DNA of 64,000 nucleotides from Prochlorococcus marinus XMU1408 (GTDB lineage Bacteria; Cyanobacteriota; Cyanobacteriia; PCC-6307; Cyanobiaceae): positions 682,001 through 746,000 of the forward strand of contig NZ_QJUE01000002.1 of the NCBI RefSeq assembly GCF_003208055.1. The letters run 5' to 3'. Positions within the stretch are counted from its first letter, which is position 1; every line of letters begins with the position of its first letter. The position numbers and the translations under genes were made by a program. This document shows, one piece after another, positions 1 through 10,800 of this stretch. A model generated the notes under the pieces. That model was not told where the DNA came from. It was given only the letters and a program-made list of their open reading frames with translations, and did not search any database.

Positions 1-80
1 GCTCGGTAAGTGGCAGTGTTAACGTAACCGTTGGTCAACCACATATAAAAGTAGATTCAATCACAGTAGGAGGTAGATAA
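1..80 (+). CDS. tldD: TldD C-terminal fragment (partial at window edge)
   Basis: Only the last 25 codons are in the window, in the frame beginning at base 3 and ending TAA at 78-80. The tail has the G-Q-x-H-I-K-V-D then V-G-G-R ending typical of TldD, the catalytic subunit of the TldD/TldE zinc metalloprotease. It lies 2 bases upstream of the tldE homolog in the same direction, the usual tldD-tldE pairing, which supports the call. Confidence 0.7.
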   Translation, partial: SVSGSVNVTVGQPHIKVDSITVGGR

Positions 81-82
81 AG

Positions 83-1471
83 ATGATGACTTCAGAAAAT
101 AAAACAACTATCGGAGAATTAAATCCAGCTTTACTAAATAATCTTTTAGAAAAGTATAGTAAAGAGTCTAAAATCTCAAAATGGGATCTTGGAGCATCAT
201 CAAGTAAAGATATATCAGTTCAAGTCCAAGATGGAAATGCTAAACAGCTTAAGGGTTCTCAACGTAATTCATTGACATTAAGAGTATGGAATACTAATAA
301 TAAAGTTGGAATAACGAGTACATCTGATTTAACAAGTGAAGGTATTAAAAAAGCCATGAAAGGTGCAATTGAAGCTAGCAGATTTGGTAATTATAAAGAG
401 ACTCCTGAATTTTCTAGTTTAGCAAAATCACCATTAAAAAATATTAAATCAACTGTTAAGAATAATCATAGAATAGATGAATTATTAAGTATTTTAAAAC
501 AAGCAGAAAAAAAGCTAATAGAAACACACAAATCTATAGATTCGGTTCCTTATAATGGGTTAAGTGAGAATTATATAGAGAGGTTATATATAAATAGTGA
601 TGGAGCAAATAGATATATGAAATTATCTCAATCATCAATATACTTATATGCTAAGGCGCAAGAAAAAAATAAAAAACCAAGAAGTGCTGGTGGCATAAGA
701 ATAAATTCAAACTTAGAGGAACTGGATATCGAGGCATGTATCGATGAAACATCAAATAAGTTAATTAGTCATCTTAATTATCAACCTATTGAAACTAAAA
801 AATATTTGATTTGTTTTACACCTGATGCATTTCTTCAATTGATAAATGCATTTAGTTCAATGTTTAATGCTCGTTCAATTATAGATGGATTAAGCTTAAT
901 GAACGAAGAATCCTTAGGTACACTAGTAGCAGTAAAGAATCTGAACATAAGCGACGAAGGATTACATCCAGAGAATGTTGGGGCATTCAGTTTTGATGGA
1001 GAAGGTACTCCTACACAAAATATTAATTTGATAAAATCAGGTGTTTTGCTTAATTTGATTCATTCTGAAGCAACAGCTAGAAAGTTTGGAGTTAATCCTA
1101 CCGGCCATGCAGGACTTGGAGCCAAAGTCTCTGTTTCTCCAGATTGGCTAGTTGTTAGCAAGTCTGATAATGAAATTGATAAAGATGAAACTTTAAGTGT
1201 AAAAACAACATTAAAAGAATATATTTTAATAGATGAATTATCTGCACTTCACTCCGGAGTAAAAGCAAGCCAAGGCTCATTTTCCTTGCCATTCGATGGA
1301 TGGATTGTTAAAGATGGCAAGAAGACATCCATAGAAGCTGCAACAGTTGCTGGAGATATATTAAAAGTACTTAAAAATATAATTAAAATTGAGAATGAAC
1401 AGATTGTTACTCATCAAGGGATAAGCCCACATATCTGGGTTGATAACATATCTATTACTGGAGAAGCGTGA
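83..1471 (+). CDS. tldE: TldE/PmbA family metalloprotease subunit
   Basis: A 462-residue PmbA/TldE family protein. In characterised bacteria TldD and TldE form a cytoplasmic heterodimer that degrades or matures small peptides; TldE is the subunit without the catalytic zinc site. The sequence shows the family's C-terminal half, with [13 protein letters not shown] near residue 310 and a long beta-rich end. There are two consecutive ATGs at 83 and 86; the first is used here, close behind an AGGAGGT-like sequence. The gene follows the tldD tail by 2 bases and its stop overlaps the fmt start, so the three are probably co-transcribed. The family is clear; the substrate in this organism is unknown. 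Confidence 0.88.
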   Translation: MMTSENKTTIGELNPALLNNLLEKYSKESKISKWDLGASSSKDISVQVQDGNAKQLKGSQRNSLTLRVWNTNNKVGITSTSDLTSEGIKKAMKGAIEASRFGNYKETPEFSSLAKSPLKNIKSTVKNNHRIDELLSILKQAEKKLIETHKSIDSVPYNGLSENYIERLYINSDGANRYMKLSQSSIYLYAKAQEKNKKPRSAGGIRINSNLEELDIEACIDETSNKLISHLNYQPIETKKYLICFTPDAFLQLINAFSSMFNARSIIDGLSLMNEESLGTLVAVKNLNISDEGLHPENVGAFSFDGEGTPTQNINLIKSGVLLNLIHSEATARKFGVNPTGHAGLGAKVSVSPDWLVVSKSDNEIDKDETLSVKTTLKEYILIDELSALHSGVKASQGSFSLPFDGWIVKDGKKTSIEAATVAGDILKVLKNIIKIENEQIVTHQGISPHIWVDNISITGEA

Positions 1472-2478
1472 AAATAATTTTTTGGGGAACACCAAAATAT
1501 GCAGCGGATAATTTATTAACTTTAATTAGTTCTGGTCACGAAGTAACTGCTGTAGTAACTCAACCTGATAGAAAACGAGGAAGAGGAAAAAATATGTCTC
1601 CATCACCAGTGAAAAAAGTGGCAGAAGAATATGACATTCCTGTATTTACAACTAAATCAATCAGAAATGATCAAATCACAAAAGATAAAATCATTAATTT
1701 GAATGCAGATGTTTATGTAGTTGTGGCCTTTGGTCAAATTCTTCCAATAGAGATATTAAAAAGGCCCAAACTTGGCTGCTGGAATAGTCACGCATCCTTA
1801 CTACCAGAATGGAGAGGAGCTGCTCCGATCCAGTGGAGCATAATTAATGATGACTCAAAGACTGGAGTTTGCATTATGGCTATGGAATCAGGACTAGATA
1901 CAGGTCCGGTTATTGCAAAAGAATCAACAGAAATTGATGATAAAGATAATCTCGAGATACTTACAAATAGATTATCTAAAATGTCTTCAGAGTTGATAAT
2001 TAAATCTCTAAGTAAGATTAAGCTTACCACTGGATTAAATGAAATTGATAGATTAAAAAAATTAAATGCAATTGAACAATCAAAACTTACAGGTATTCCA
2101 AGTTATGCAAGGCAAATCGTAAAAGAGGATTACTTAATTGATTGGAATCATACATCAAGAAAAATTTTTAAAAAGATTCAAGGACTATTTCCAAACGCAT
2201 ATACTATATTTAACGGTAAAAGAATTAAGATTTTTAAAGCCTGTATAATAATTAATTATGAAGATTATATGGATAGTGAATTAATTGAAAAAATATCAAA
2301 AAAGAAATATAAAACAGGTGAGATAATAATGATAAAAAAAGAAAGTGGAATCTTTATAATGTCTAATGATTATCCTCTAATAATAAAAGAAGGACAATTA
2401 GAGGGTAAAAATAAAACTGATTCTTATACCTTATCAATTCAATGTAATTTAAAAATAAAAAATTGCTTTGGAATTTAA
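1468..2478 (+). CDS. fmt: Methionyl-tRNA formyltransferase
   Basis: This enzyme formylates initiator Met-tRNA using 10-formyl-tetrahydrofolate. The 336-residue length is normal. Near residues 106-120 the signature N-S-H-A-S-L-L-P-x-W-R-G-A-A-P carries the expected catalytic Asn106 and His108, and Asp144 follows in SGLDTGPV. The C-terminal OB-like tRNA-binding domain is present. The start is GTG at 1468, inside a GTGA overlap with the tldE stop, indicating translational coupling. The end overlaps the convergent TerC gene by 4 bases. Confidence 0.95.
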   Translation: MKIIFWGTPKYAADNLLTLISSGHEVTAVVTQPDRKRGRGKNMSPSPVKKVAEEYDIPVFTTKSIRNDQITKDKIINLNADVYVVVAFGQILPIEILKRPKLGCWNSHASLLPEWRGAAPIQWSIINDDSKTGVCIMAMESGLDTGPVIAKESTEIDDKDNLEILTNRLSKMSSELIIKSLSKIKLTTGLNEIDRLKKLNAIEQSKLTGIPSYARQIVKEDYLIDWNHTSRKIFKKIQGLFPNAYTIFNGKRIKIFKACIIINYEDYMDSELIEKISKKKYKTGEIIMIKKESGIFIMSNDYPLIIKEGQLEGKNKTDSYTLSIQCNLKIKNCFGI

Positions 2479-3197
2479 ACTTCCCCAAAATCATTCACTT
2501 TACTTGAAAAACCCCAAAGAAAAACGCAAAGCATAATTAAAAAGAATAGATACTCTGGAATAAAAATATTATATAAAATTAATTGTAAAATTAATTTTAT
2601 ACCAATTAGTGCAACAGCTATATATCCAGCTTTCTCTAAATTTATATATATTTCAAGCCATTTAATGAATAATCCGGATGTAAATCTTAGGGCAATTACA
2701 CCGATAATTGCTCCAGTAATTACTAAAAGAAATTGATCGCTTATTGCAACTGCAGCAGTAATGCTATCAATTGAAAATGCTAAATCTGTTAAAGATAATA
2801 GTAAAATAACATTAAATAATGAAAAATTCTTTTTCAAATCACTCTTATCTTTATTTTCAGAGTGAGTTTCTTTATTGATATTAATAAATTTAGAAATAGA
2901 AAGTGAGATCAAATAAAGTCCACCAGCGAGCTTGAATGGCCAAAAATTTAAAAAGAATTGTGCTGTAAGAATTACAACAATTCTAAGTAGTAAAGCAATT
3001 AATATTCCAATATTTAAAGCTTTTTTTTGTTGATCAAGATTATTTAGATTTTTTGTAATGGATGCAAGTGCTACTGCATTATCAGCAGACAAAACAAGCT
3101 CAAGTGAAACAATCACAGGTAAAAGAGGAGCTAGCTCGACCCACCTGTCAATTCCATCAAGTAACGGAGTTAAGGATCTAAGAGATGCTGAATCCAT
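2475..3197 (-). CDS. TerC family integral membrane protein
   Basis: A 240-residue polytopic membrane protein with about seven hydrophobic segments. It has the TerC-family [11 protein letters not shown] motif near residues 33-43 and a second acidic membrane motif, DLAFSIDSI, near 137-145; these paired motifs are the presumed metal-binding core. Characterised TerC relatives export Mn2+ or act in metal homeostasis and membrane-protein metalation, but the substrate cannot be read from sequence. It is convergent with fmt and divergent from the next gene. Confidence 0.85.
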   Translation of the reverse strand: MDSASLRSLTPLLDGIDRWVELAPLLPVIVSLELVLSADNAVALASITKNLNNLDQQKKALNIGILIALLLRIVVILTAQFFLNFWPFKLAGGLYLISLSISKFININKETHSENKDKSDLKKNFSLFNVILLLSLTDLAFSIDSITAAVAISDQFLLVITGAIIGVIALRFTSGLFIKWLEIYINLEKAGYIAVALIGIKLILQLILYNIFIPEYLFFLIMLCVFLWGFSSKVNDFGEV

Positions 3198-3281
3198 TAA
3201 ATTTAAAAAAAAGTGCTATGTTTTGAAGTGACTGATATATGTTAACTCTAATAATTATAATTAGGGTCACTTAAAAAAGTT

Positions 3282-3950
3282 ATGAGAATTGAATCTGAAC
3301 TATGCCATTTATCGGAAGACAAGGCCATCGTTAAGGTAAGTGGATGGGAGAATGAAAAAAATATAGGAAGTGCACTGGGAGAAGGCTCAACTGTAGAACT
3401 GGCAGAAGATAAAGCAATATCAAGATTAAAAGATAGGGTTAGCCTTAGTACTAAAAATAAAGATATTACTAATATAAATAAAAGTAAGGATAGAAATATT
3501 TCAAATACAAATAATAGCGAATTATCTAATAATCAAATAACTATTAATCAGAATCAAAACCAAGAACCAAAAGATTGGAGCACCGACTTGGCTGCAATAG
3601 ATCAAGAAATAAAAAGATTAAGGTGGTCTCGAGAAGATGAAATAAAATATCTACAAAACGAACTGGGATATAATAATAGAAATAAAATTACTAAATATGA
3701 TGAGCTACAAAATTATTTATCTAAATTAAAAATAATTAAGAATAATAATTCATCTACATCAAAAATAATAAGCTCAGATAATCTAATTGATGAATCTGAA
3801 ATTATACTTAAGCAATTATCATGGGATCACAAAAAAGGAAGAGAATTCTTACAAAGAGAATTTAATGTGTCGACAAGGAAAGAACTGAATGAACAACAAT
3901 TAATATCATTTGTTTCTAAGCTGAAATCAATTAAAAATAAACTTATTTGA
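3282..3950 (+). CDS. Conserved cyanobacterial hypothetical protein
   Basis: A 222-residue soluble protein. The N-terminal 55 residues form a compact block (start MRIESELCHL, with VKVSGW) that resembles a known picocyanobacterial conserved domain. An Asn/Ser-rich linker follows at about 60-100, then two copies of a short helical module around 107-150 and 163-215, each with a W-[SD]-x(3)-x-[EG] pattern (RWSREDE, SWDHKKG) and ending in a leucine-rich helix. The duplicated module looks like a small helical fold. Function is unknown. It sits between a TerC gene and mfd. Confidence 0.75.
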   Translation: MRIESELCHLSEDKAIVKVSGWENEKNIGSALGEGSTVELAEDKAISRLKDRVSLSTKNKDITNINKSKDRNISNTNNSELSNNQITINQNQNQEPKDWSTDLAAIDQEIKRLRWSREDEIKYLQNELGYNNRNKITKYDELQNYLSKLKIIKNNNSSTSKIISSDNLIDESEIILKQLSWDHKKGREFLQREFNVSTRKELNEQQLISFVSKLKSIKNKLI

Positions 3951-4018
3951 AAACAATACTTCACCAGAAGACATTATCAATGTTAAACTTATAAATAATT
4001 AAAATATATAAACAAATA

Positions 4019-7000
4019 GTGTCACTTGAGTCAATTGCAAAAAAAATTGAAAAACATCCTTTAACGAATGAATTATTAGACAGGTCAAATAGAAGTGAAA
4101 GATTAATATTAACTGGTGCATCGCGTACAGCTAAGGCATTAATTACTACATCATTAGCCAAGAAAGTTAGTAATAAACTTCTAATAATTGTTCCAACTTT
4201 AGAAGAAGCAACAAGGTGGTTTCCATTAATTAAAGATTGTGGATGGTCTAAAACATGTTTATATCCAACTAGTGAGGTATCTCCATATGACTCTGTTAAG
4301 ATAACATCAGAAATAATATGGGGTCAATTACAAGTTCTTAGCGATATATTAGAGTTAAATGATGATGATGATATAGCTATAATTGCCACTGAGAGATCAC
4401 TACAACCTCATTTACCACCAATCGAATATCTAAAGTCTAAATGTATTAAATTAAAAGTAGGAGATGAAATTAATTTAGAATCTCTATCGTTAAAATTAAG
4501 TGAATGTGGTTATCAAAAAACAAATAACATAGATCAAGAAGGTACTTGGACCCGACGTGGAGATATTCTTGATATTTATCCAGTAAGTAGTGAACTTCCA
4601 ATTAGATTAGAATTATTTGGTGACCAATTAGAGAAAATCAAAGAATTTGATCCACTTTCTCAAAGATCTTTAGACAAAATTGATAATGTATGTATTACTC
4701 CAACTGGATTTGATCCTATTATTCTTGACAGGCTTTTATCAATTAAAAATAAAGATATAAATAATATATTCTCTGAGCAAGAATATGATGAAATAACTAA
4801 TTCAAAAACATTGTCTTCGGCAAAGAAATATCTAGGATTAGCATTTGAAAATCCGTCTTCCTTATTAAATTATTTAGATACTAATACCTTTATTGTAGTA
4901 GAAGAAAGAAATCAATCTATTTCTCACAGTAATGCTTGGAATAAAATTGTTAGTGAAAGTTTTGAAGAATCACTTAAATTACATAAAACCAAAGAATTTA
5001 AAAATATCAGATATGAACCAAATCTTCATAAAGATACGAAAACTCTTTTTGATAAACTAAATCTATATAAAGGTTTAGATACTTCTGATTTTGAAAACTA
5101 TAGTTCGCAAAATAATATATTTAATCTTTCAAGTAAAACTCATAATTGGCTTCCTAATCAATACGGTAAAATCAGTTCAAATGTAAGGGAATATATTAAT
5201 CAAAAATATTCAGTATGGATTATCTCGGCACAACCTACACGAGCCAAGTCACTATTAGATGAGCATGATTGTATTGCAAAATTTATCCCTGATAGTGATG
5301 ATTTAAATGGTATAAAAAGCATTATAGATGACAATCTGCCAGTAGCTATTAAAAACAAGAATGATGGTGAAATAGAAGGGTTTCTTTTACAACCATGGAA
5401 AATAGCGTTGATTACCGATAAAGAATTTTTTGGTCAAATCAATATTACAACAACAGGTTATGTAAGAAGAAGAAAGCAAGCCATTAGTAAAAAGATCGAC
5501 CCAAATAAAATGAAACCTGGTGATTATGTTGTTCATAGAAATCATGGAATAGGATTATTTCAAAAAATAGAAAAATTAAATATTAATGGTGAATCTCGTG
5601 ATTATCTAGTAATAAAATATAGTGATGGAAAATTAAGTGTTGCAGCAGATCAATTAGGTAGTTTAGGCAGATATAGAAACTCAAATTCAAAGATACCCAT
5701 AATAAACAAATTAGGAGGTAAAAACTGGAATAGAATTAAGGATAAAGCCAAAAAATCTGTTAAGAAAGTAGCTATAGATTTAATTAAGTTATATGCACAG
5801 AGATCTAAAGAGAAAGGATACAAATTTCCACATGATGGCCCCTGGCAAATAGAATTAGAAAATTCTTTTCCTTACGATTTAACCCCAGATCAAGCTAAAG
5901 CAACTAAACAGGTTAAATCAGATATGGAAAGTGATAAACCAATGGATAGATTAGTATGTGGAGATGTTGGCTTTGGTAAAACTGAAGTTGCAATAAGAGC
6001 AATATTTAAAGCTATTACTTCAGGCAAACAAATAGCTTTTTTAGCTCCAACCACAGTATTATCCCAACAACATTGGAGAACTATCTCTGATAGATTTGCA
6101 CCATATCCAATTAAGGTTTCACTACTTAATAGATTTAAAACAAATAGCGAAAGAAAAGATATATTAAGTGGACTTAAAGAAGGAATAATTGATGCAGTTA
6201 TTGGTACCCATCAACTTTTAAATAAAAATTTATCTTATAAGGATTTAGGGCTTTTAGTAATAGACGAAGAACAACGTTTTGGTGTTAATCAGAAAGAAAA
6301 AATCAAGGAATTAAAAAAAAGTGTTGATGTATTAACACTATCAGCTACACCAATACCACGAACTTTGTATATGAGTCTTTCTGGTGTTCGCGAAATGAGT
6401 TTAATAACTACACCACCGCCATTAAGAAGACCGATTAAAACACATTTAGCTCCACTCGATAATGAAATTATAAGAAGTGCAATTTCTCAAGAAATAGATA
6501 GAGGTGGACAGATTTTTTATATTGTTCCTCGCATAAAAGGTATAGAAGATGTAGCAGAAAAATTAAACATGATGATTCCAAATGTGAAATTACTTATTGC
6601 TCATGGTCAAATGGAGGAGGGTGTTCTAGAGAATGCAATGTTAGCTTTTAATGCTGGAGAGGCAGACATTTTACTCTGCACAACTATTGTTGAAAGTGGA
6701 TTAGATATACCTAGAGTAAATACTATCTTAATTGAAGATTCTCACAAGTTTGGTTTATCTCAACTTTATCAATTAAGAGGAAGAGTCGGTAGAAGTGGGG
6801 TCCAAGCTCACGCATGGCTTTTTTATCCAAACAACGAAAAATTAAATGATGCCTCTAGGCAAAGATTAAAGGCTATTCAAGAATTCACCGACTTAGGTAG
6901 TGGTTATCAATTAGCAATGCGGGATATGGAAATCCGAGGAGTAGGAAATATTTTAGGAATTGAACAAAGCGGACAAATGGAAACAATAGGATTTGATTTA

Positions 7001-7525
7001 TATATGGAACTATTGCAAGAAACTATTGCTGAGATTCAAGGACAAGACATACCATCTGTGGAAGACACTCAAATTGATTTACCAGTTACAGCCTTTATAC
7101 CTGGTGATTGGATTACGGATCCAGATGAAAAAATAAATGCTTATAGACTTGCCACACAATGTGAAAGTAATGATGCTTTAGTTCAATTTGCTAGCAACTT
7201 AGTCGATAGATATGGAACATTACCTAAGGCGGTTGAGTCATTAATTGAAGTAATGAAGTTAAAAATAATCGCTAAAAAATGTGGTTTTTCAAGAATTAAG
7301 TTGAGCAAACCGAATATAGAGCTTGAAACGATAATGGATGAGCCAGCTTTTAAGTTATTACGAAAAGGTTTACCGAGCCATCTTCATGGCAGGTTTATAT
7401 ATAAGAAAGGTGATATGTATTCAACGGTAATTATTAGAGGTCTTGGTATTTTGGATAGCGATAAACTTCTAGATCAATTAATAGAATGGTTATCGACAAT
7501 GAATTCTGAAATAAATAATCAATAA
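4019..7525 (+). CDS. mfd: Transcription-repair coupling factor Mfd
   Basis: Mfd displaces RNA polymerase stalled at DNA lesions and recruits UvrA. The 1168 residues match the family. Order: UvrB-like N-terminal module (about 1-450), CarD-like RNA-polymerase-interacting domain at about 497-560 (KPGDYVVHRNHGIGLF), a superfamily 2 translocase with Walker A GDVGFGKTE near 650 and DEEQ near 750, the TRG region, and a C-terminal UvrA-masking domain. The start is GTG at 4019, giving the normal MSLESI-type N-terminus; no upstream ATG fits better. Confidence 0.95.
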   Translation: MSLESIAKKIEKHPLTNELLDRSNRSERLILTGASRTAKALITTSLAKKVSNKLLIIVPTLEEATRWFPLIKDCGWSKTCLYPTSEVSPYDSVKITSEIIWGQLQVLSDILELNDDDDIAIIATERSLQPHLPPIEYLKSKCIKLKVGDEINLESLSLKLSECGYQKTNNIDQEGTWTRRGDILDIYPVSSELPIRLELFGDQLEKIKEFDPLSQRSLDKIDNVCITPTGFDPIILDRLLSIKNKDINNIFSEQEYDEITNSKTLSSAKKYLGLAFENPSSLLNYLDTNTFIVVEERNQSISHSNAWNKIVSESFEESLKLHKTKEFKNIRYEPNLHKDTKTLFDKLNLYKGLDTSDFENYSSQNNIFNLSSKTHNWLPNQYGKISSNVREYINQKYSVWIISAQPTRAKSLLDEHDCIAKFIPDSDDLNGIKSIIDDNLPVAIKNKNDGEIEGFLLQPWKIALITDKEFFGQINITTTGYVRRRKQAISKKIDPNKMKPGDYVVHRNHGIGLFQKIEKLNINGESRDYLVIKYSDGKLSVAADQLGSLGRYRNSNSKIPIINKLGGKNWNRIKDKAKKSVKKVAIDLIKLYAQRSKEKGYKFPHDGPWQIELENSFPYDLTPDQAKATKQVKSDMESDKPMDRLVCGDVGFGKTEVAIRAIFKAITSGKQIAFLAPTTVLSQQHWRTISDRFAPYPIKVSLLNRFKTNSERKDILSGLKEGIIDAVIGTHQLLNKNLSYKDLGLLVIDEEQRFGVNQKEKIKELKKSVDVLTLSATPIPRTLYMSLSGVREMSLITTPPPLRRPIKTHLAPLDNEIIRSAISQEIDRGGQIFYIVPRIKGIEDVAEKLNMMIPNVKLLIAHGQMEEGVLENAMLAFNAGEADILLCTTIVESGLDIPRVNTILIEDSHKFGLSQLYQLRGRVGRSGVQAHAWLFYPNNEKLNDASRQRLKAIQEFTDLGSGYQLAMRDMEIRGVGNILGIEQSGQMETIGFDLYMELLQETIAEIQGQDIPSVEDTQIDLPVTAFIPGDWITDPDEKINAYRLATQCESNDALVQFASNLVDRYGTLPKAVESLIEVMKLKIIAKKCGFSRIKLSKPNIELETIMDEPAFKLLRKGLPSHLHGRFIYKKGDMYSTVIIRGLGILDSDKLLDQLIEWLSTMNSEINNQ

Positions 7526-7634
7526 ACGAAATTACAAATGAAGAATAAGAACACATGGCAATTTATCAATTGGTTGCTTGGTAAACCTCAAAAATAAATA
7601 CTTGCTATAGTCTCCAAAATTTGGATTTTTTCAA

Positions 7635-7802
7635 TTGGGAGAAGTAATAGAAATCAGCACAAACCAATATGGCCTAAGTTTATTTAGCGGATTTGTAAGT
7701 CTGTTAGCTCTAGGTGTATATACTCTATTAACCGTAGATACAGGGAATGATGATGATGACTCAGATTCAGGAAGTGGAGGTTTAATGCAACCTGTAAATT
7801 AA
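7635..7802 (+). CDS. Small single-span membrane protein with poly-Asp tail
   Basis: A 55-residue ORF with TTG start. A short N-terminus precedes one hydrophobic segment (LFSGFVSLLALGVYTLL), then four consecutive aspartates, a Ser/Gly-rich stretch with GG-L-M, and a short end. The same layout occurs in the genes at 54582-54758 and 57193-57369, and the first residues (GEVI versus GEI) match the latter. The size and composition resemble small thylakoid proteins, but I do not recognise a named family. The start could differ; a slightly upstream ATT is also possible. Confidence 0.6.
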   Translation: MGEVIEISTNQYGLSLFSGFVSLLALGVYTLLTVDTGNDDDDSDSGSGGLMQPVN

Positions 7803-7810
7803 TTAGCCCT

Positions 7811-8119
7811 TTAATCAGGTAATAATTTTGAAAGTCGCTCTCTATAATCACCTTTAGATATTCCCCCTTTCAGCTCACCGATAATTTCAAATTCCCCCTC
7901 AGGGTCGTTTACTAATAAATATGTTGGCCATCCCATCCCTTCTTTAGTGGGGTATTGCGTTAATAGTATTGGGCGATATTTTCTATAAACCAAAGTATCC
8001 TGAAGCTTCACACTAATAAATTCAAGACCTAATTCATTCGCAACTTTAGAATCAAAGAAGCTCATCCGGTGACAAGTGCCACAATCTTCAGAACTAAATT
8101 TAATTAGAGAATAGGTCAT
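7811..8119 (-). CDS. Thioredoxin-like protein
   Basis: A 102-residue thioredoxin-fold protein with an active-site C-G-T-C at residues 13-16 (SEDCGTCHRM) and the cis-proline region GWPTYLLV near 63-70. The CGTC dithiol indicates a thiol-disulfide reductase or a thioredoxin-related redox carrier in the cytoplasm. It ends 8 bases from the convergent small membrane protein gene. Its partner is not evident. Confidence 0.8.
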   Translation of the reverse strand: MTYSLIKFSSEDCGTCHRMSFFDSKVANELGLEFISVKLQDTLVYRKYRPILLTQYPTKEGMGWPTYLLVNDPEGEFEIIGELKGGISKGDYRERLSKLLPD

Positions 8120-8172
8120 AAAAAAATAAAGTTATACACATATCCTAAATAAACAAATAAATAAAAACAACT

Positions 8173-8823
8173 TCAGTTGTTAGACTTATTGTTTCTAGCA
8201 ACAACTGAGAAAAATGGATCACTCTCTGCATTATAAAAACCAAATAGCTTATTTACATATGTTTTTTCATTTAATACCTTTTCAATGTTCCATCCATTAG
8301 CATTTAGTACACTTTTTACATATTCGATTCTTTCCTCTTCTGATGAATTACACCAAATATTTGGAGCTTTTGACCAGAATGCACGATTAGTAAATGAAAT
8401 AATTAATAAAGAGTGTGATTTAATAATTCTAGATAATTCTAGTGAAACTTTCTCTGGGTATTGAAGATATTGCCAACCAGCAACAATTAAACCTATATCA
8501 ACTGATGAATCATCTAGAGGAATATTTTGTGATTGATTAAAATTTTGAACCCAAAAACAATCAAGTCTCTTATTAGCACTTAACTCGGATTTATTCATAC
8601 CATGCCCGATGACTTTTTTAAATCTAATGTTGTATGGCAAATGACTAACCCAGCTACTCATTAAATCTAGAATAATATCTTCATTAGAGAGATATTCTGA
8701 ATACAATTTTGTGAGCCTATTCCTAAATGGCTCACTAAGATGATGGACATATCTAGGATGTTGATAAAATATTTGATCATTATTAATATCCATTTTCATT
8801 CTATCAATACTTGAAAGTTGCAT
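8173..8823 (-). CDS. SAM-dependent methyltransferase-like protein (type 11)
   Basis: A 216-residue class I methyltransferase-like protein. After an N-terminal helical region (YQHPRYVHHL), residues 51-56 give ILDLMSSW at the usual SAM-binding motif I position. Motif IV/V follows as DIGLIVAGWQYL and a LIISFTNR strand. The classical GxGxG loop is replaced by MSSWVSH, as in a recognised group of cyanobacterial and plant proteins annotated as type 11 methyltransferases. The start may instead be the ATG at codon 9 or 11. The substrate is unknown. Confidence 0.75.
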   Translation of the reverse strand: MQLSSIDRMKMDINNDQIFYQHPRYVHHLSEPFRNRLTKLYSEYLSNEDIILDLMSSWVSHLPYNIRFKKVIGHGMNKSELSANKRLDCFWVQNFNQSQNIPLDDSSVDIGLIVAGWQYLQYPEKVSLELSRIIKSHSLLIISFTNRAFWSKAPNIWCNSSEEERIEYVKSVLNANGWNIEKVLNEKTYVNKLFGFYNAESDPFFSVVARNNKSNN

Positions 8824-8981
8824 CTTAAAAAAATATTTTAATATATTTTATATGGTTATTGTCGGATATGAGAAATTCTATGAACTATAAAGTTATTAAA
8901 AAAATGTTTAGATTAACTATATATATTAGTAAATTTAATAAATTAAAATTACTAATAATGAATCGAATATATATTTAAGTC

Positions 8982-9590
8982 TTAGTTAATCTGTTCTGTT
9001 AAGCTAGATGAACTTTTTCTACCTTGCTCTGGTTCATAATTATTATTAATTGGAATCAATAGTAAAAGTGAACTACTTAATGTAAATATAATAAAAGCAT
9101 ATAATAAATTAAAGTTCTTCTTTACTTTGTTGGAATTATTTATGATAAACCTTTTCGTAAAAGGTCTATCAATATATATATCCCATTTAATACTCAATCT
9201 AGAATCAAATCTTAAAAGATCAAGGCATTGAGTAAGATCCGACAATTCTGAGTCATCTAAAAAAATTTCTAATGGCTTAACACCTTTTCTTGTACTTTTA
9301 AGTAATAGTTTATGGTTATTGCCACTAGGTGAAATTGAAACAATATTCTTTTCAGATACAAAAGTTTTTCGAATTCCAGAAATATAAGAACGGGAATATT
9401 GAAGAACAACTTGCATCAAGTTATCAAGATGAACTTTTTCTCCTTCCAATAAAGGTGAGCCAATAATTTTTAATGACCACGAAGATAAAATACCAATTGT
9501 AGTTGTTGAATCTCCATTAGAAACATCTGGCATACCAGAAATTTCTAACGAAGAAGAGTTCTGAGCAAATTTATAAGATAAATTAATCAT
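8982..9590 (-). CDS. DUF4335 family protein
   Basis: A 202-residue protein whose first about 130 residues form a beta-rich domain (YKFAQNSSSLEISG; FVSEKNIVSISPSG) that I recognise as cyanobacteria-restricted DUF4335. One hydrophobic segment at about 165-182 precedes a Ser-rich C-terminus, suggesting membrane anchoring. It begins 9 bases after the DUF3038 gene in the same direction, the usual neighbour of this family, so the two probably act together. Function is unknown. Confidence 0.75.
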   Translation of the reverse strand: MINLSYKFAQNSSSLEISGMPDVSNGDSTTTIGILSSWSLKIIGSPLLEGEKVHLDNLMQVVLQYSRSYISGIRKTFVSEKNIVSISPSGNNHKLLLKSTRKGVKPLEIFLDDSELSDLTQCLDLLRFDSRLSIKWDIYIDRPFTKRFIINNSNKVKKNFNLLYAFIIFTLSSSLLLLIPINNNYEPEQGRKSSSSLTEQIN

Positions 9591-9599
9591 TTATATAAA

Positions 9600-10196
9600 C
9601 TAAGTTTGATAATACAAAGAAGCTTTTAAACGATCAGCTCCACCCTTTCCACATGATAGGGAGAGAATCAATAATAACTCTCTAAAAAATGTATTATTTT
9701 CATCACTCAAAAGTGATACAACATAACTTCTTTGCAAATTCATCCTTTCCCTAATAAGTGACTTAAGACGATTGCTAAACAAAAACCAACGTTCTTTATT
9801 CAGTGTCTCAGATTCTTTCGAAGAAAGAAGTTGTCTAATCAAGGGATAAAGATTATCAGCCATAGAAGAAATAAGTTTAACGAGCGAATCAATCTGATCA
9901 GTAGAAAGTGATGAAAATGCATAAGATTTTCTTAATGGGTTAGAACATCTTATTTTCCAGAATTCTACTCGACTGGAAAATTCATCTGATAATCCTATAT
10001 TTTTTGCTTTCAAGAATAGAGTATCAGCGGCATTAATCTGTAGTGTTTCTATTACTAAAAACAAAAAATCAAGTTTTTTTGGCGTATCACTAGCTATTTC
10101 GCAATTTAAATAAGTAGTATCATCTACACGATTTACTAGAGAAGATTTTTTATTGTCGTTTTCTTTCTGGAAAGACACTAAAGAGTTGGATTTCAT
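9600..10196 (-). CDS. DUF3038 family protein
   Basis: A 198-residue, mostly helical soluble protein with the features of DUF3038, a cyanobacterial family: LDFLFLVIETLQINAADT near residue 42 and FWKIRCSNPLRK near 80. It lies directly upstream of the DUF4335 gene, 9 bases apart, an arrangement seen widely in cyanobacteria. No catalytic motif is visible. The exact DUF number is from memory and should be confirmed by profile search. Confidence 0.7.
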   Translation of the reverse strand: MKSNSLVSFQKENDNKKSSLVNRVDDTTYLNCEIASDTPKKLDFLFLVIETLQINAADTLFLKAKNIGLSDEFSSRVEFWKIRCSNPLRKSYAFSSLSTDQIDSLVKLISSMADNLYPLIRQLLSSKESETLNKERWFLFSNRLKSLIRERMNLQRSYVVSLLSDENNTFFRELLLILSLSCGKGGADRLKASLYYQT

Positions 10197-10281
10197 AAAT
10201 TAAATAATGACAGGACTTTGAAGATTAGCTAGCTTTATTGTTGGTTTAATAAAATTGCACAACGCATAATTTGAATTTTTT

Positions 10282-10800
10282 ATGGAAAATCTGAAAGATT
10301 ATATACCTGAAATATACAATTTTCCCAATGAAGGGATAGTCTTTAAAGATATTAATCCGATATATAATCAGCCCAAATTATGGAATCAAATAACATTACC
10401 TATCCAAGAGCTAATAACTACTATCAAACCAGATTATATTGCTGGTGTAGAAGCTAGAGGATTTATAACTGCTTCAGCATTAGCCTTTAAAAATCAGATT
10501 GGTTTAATAACAATTAGAAAGCCTAATAAATTACCTGGAAAAGTAATAGGGGTTAACTATCAACTTGAGTATGGAGAAGATCGTTTGGAAATTCAGCAGG
10601 ATTTAATAACTAAACAGAGCAAAATCCTCATAATTGACGACTTATTAGCTACTGGTGGAACAGCGTCTGCCGCAGGAGAATTAATAATTAAAGCTGGAGG
10701 TAACTTAATAGGATATGGATTTCTTGTTGAATTAACTAAACTAGAAGGGAGAAAAAGACTAGAAAATAACCTATATATTAAAAGTTCAGTTAAATATTAA
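10282..10800 (+). CDS. apt: Adenine phosphoribosyltransferase
   Basis: Apt converts adenine and PRPP to AMP in purine salvage. The 172-residue length is normal. The N-terminal PNEGIVFKDI motif and the PRPP-binding loop ILIIDDLLATGGTA (about residues 115-128) are both present. The gene starts at an ATG with no strong ribosome binding site and is divergent from the DUF3038 gene. Its 3' end overlaps the convergent DUF2949 gene by 4 bases. Confidence 0.95.
   Translation: MENLKDYIPEIYNFPNEGIVFKDINPIYNQPKLWNQITLPIQELITTIKPDYIAGVEARGFITASALAFKNQIGLITIRKPNKLPGKVIGVNYQLEYGEDRLEIQQDLITKQSKILIIDDLLATGGTASAAGELIIKAGGNLIGYGFLVELTKLEGRKRLENNLYIKSSVKY

Noticed and set aside
7538-7597. 19-codon ORF after mfd
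   Set aside because: Short, with no hydrophobic segment pattern or motif; likely chance in AT-rich DNA.
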